The notes under the pieces: generated by a model
What the model was told of the DNA's origin: nothing
The model's input: only the letters and a program-made list of their open reading frames with translations
Databases searched by the model: none
In this document: in pieces, positions 4,827-5,664 of the stretch
Layout of the letters: each line of letters starts with the position of its first letter
Numbering within the stretch: the stretch's first letter is position 1
Translations under genes and position numbers: made by a program
Assembly (NCBI GenBank): GCA_034437075.1
Contig: DAOTVD010000406.1
Coordinates: 1 to 5,664 of the forward strand
Origin: DAOTVD01 sp034437075
GTDB lineage: Bacteria > Chloroflexota > Anaerolineae > Aggregatilineales > J027
Direction: 5' to 3'
Length of the DNA: 5,664 nt

Positions 4827-5664
4827 ATGCCCACTGTACTGGTGATTGAAGATGAACAAGATATGCTCCAGATCATTGTTAAAGGTTTGGAGGGCGATGG
4901 CCTGACGGTGTTGGCCGCCATTGATGGAATCGAAGGTATGCAGTTAGCCCACGAATACTTGCCCGATTTGATTGTGTGCGATGTCATGCTGCCCGAGGTC
5001 GATGGCTTTCAGATTTTTCGTCAACTGCAAAACGATAGCAACACGGCGCATATCCCGGTGATTTTTTTAACCGCAAAGAACACGCGCGACGACATCCGCT
5101 TTGGTATGGAACTCGGCGCGGATGATTACATCACCAAACCCTTTACAATGCGCGAGCTACAGCGCGCGGTGCGTATTCGCTTAAACAAACATCTGCTAGA
5201 CCAGAATAGCCAGTTGCGCCAGCACGCCCGAAACCTGATGCGCCTCCACGAGACCCGCCAGCGCCATCTATCGACCCGGTTGCGCCAAGAAGCCCTGCAA
5301 CAACTCGCCGAACTCAGTTTGCATCTGAATACGAACACGCGGCTCTCTACGCTAGACCTAGCCGATTTACTGGCAAATGCTCGCCACCGCGTCGGCATCA
5401 TCATGAACGATATTCAGGAAATTGCCTACGAGCTAGACCCTCTATTTCTGAACCAATTCGGGTTTGTCGCCACCATCGCCTGGCTCATCGAACATAGTAT
5501 CGCCTTGCGGATTGAGTTTCGCCACACCGGGCTAGATCGCGACATCCCCCGGCCTGTGCAAGAGGGGGTTTTTCGGGTGGTGCAAGAAGCCCTCCGCAAT
5601 ATCAGCCAGCATGCAGGGGTCGAGTATGCCGATCTAAAAATATGGGCCGAGGATGATGTCTTAT
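4827..5664 (+). CDS. Receiver fused to NarL-family type histidine kinase, C-terminus cut by window edge
   Basis: The frame stays open for 279 codons to the window end. Residues 1-120 are a canonical receiver: E8/D9 pocket, phospho-acceptor D52 in VCDVMLP, T82 and K104 in ITKPF. A coiled-coil-like linker at about 120-145 leads to a HisKA_3-like dimerisation region at about 142-205. There the usual RxxRELHDGxxQQLA pattern reads TRLRQEALQQLAELSLHL, so the position of the phospho-accepting His is R153 and the following Asp is Q154. A nearby H147 is six residues upstream and does not align. The region then continues normally (YELDPLFLNQFGFVATIAWL), and the ATPase domain begins with a good N-box, VVQEALRNISQHA with N258. 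G1 and later boxes lie outside the window. It may be a kinase-dead regulator, or an ATPase controlled by its phosphorylated receiver. GGAGG lies six bases before the ATG. It is divergent from RR2. Confidence 0.93.
   Translation, partial: MPTVLVIEDEQDMLQIIVKGLEGDGLTVLAAIDGIEGMQLAHEYLPDLIVCDVMLPEVDGFQIFRQLQNDSNTAHIPVIFLTAKNTRDDIRFGMELGADDYITKPFTMRELQRAVRIRLNKHLLDQNSQLRQHARNLMRLHETRQRHLSTRLRQEALQQLAELSLHLNTNTRLSTLDLADLLANARHRVGIIMNDIQEIAYELDPLFLNQFGFVATIAWLIEHSIALRIEFRHTGLDRDIPRPVQEGVFRVVQEALRNISQHAGVEYADLKIWAEDDVL

Noticed and set aside
4703..4987. Minus-strand open frame of 94 codons
   Set aside because: It overlaps RR2's start, the divergent promoter region and the receiver of the last gene in antisense. 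Its composition is Ser/Pro-rich and without a domain.
5126..5404. Minus-strand open frame of 92 codons rich in Arg and Ser
   Set aside because: It is antisense to the helical linker of the receiver-kinase. The Arg/Ser/Trp-rich composition is typical of an opposite-strand shadow.

Overview
The window is a compact signal-transduction island from a bacterium with roughly balanced GC content. It holds six protein genes, all two-component or phosphopeptide-binding proteins, and two of them run off the ends. I saw no RNA gene, transposase, CRISPR array or integrase. The mix of a dCache-HAMP-PAS kinase, free-standing receivers, receiver-kinase fusions and an FHA protein on alternating strands suggests a Chloroflexota-type genome (Herpetosiphon or Anaerolineae relatives). 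That is an impression from protein style and not a proof.

Layout, left to right. (1) 1-1557, minus: N-terminal 519 residues of a membrane histidine kinase, cut just after its phospho-accepting His. (2) 1558-1859: a divergent intergenic region with several inverted repeats. (3) 1860-2249, plus: a stand-alone canonical receiver (RR1). (4) 2244-3374, minus: a soluble kinase with a degenerate N-terminal receiver. Its stop codon interlocks with that of RR1 in the palindrome TCATGA. (5) 3375-3522: a divergent promoter region with an extended -10 on the minus strand, a TTGACA -35 on the plus strand, and a hairpin that covers the Shine-Dalgarno of the next gene. (6) 3523-4332, plus: an FHA protein with an unrecognised alpha/beta N-terminal domain. 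(7) 4342-4728, minus: a second stand-alone receiver (RR2), clearly a paralogue of RR1. (8) 4729-4826: a short divergent promoter region. (9) 4827 to the end, plus: a receiver fused to a NarL-family type kinase whose usual His appears replaced by Arg.

How the genes could work together (inference): the membrane kinase and the soluble kinase are possible phosphate donors, and RR1, RR2 and the receiver of the last gene are competent acceptors. The FHA protein would bring in Thr-phosphorylated partners and so link to Ser/Thr kinase signalling. No DNA-binding, cyclase or other effector domain is visible in the window, so the output must lie elsewhere or act through protein-protein contact. The most unusual points are the pseudo-receiver kinase, the apparently His-less kinase core, the RR1/RR2 paralogue pair flanking a divergent kinase/FHA pair, and the hairpin over the FHA gene's ribosome binding site.
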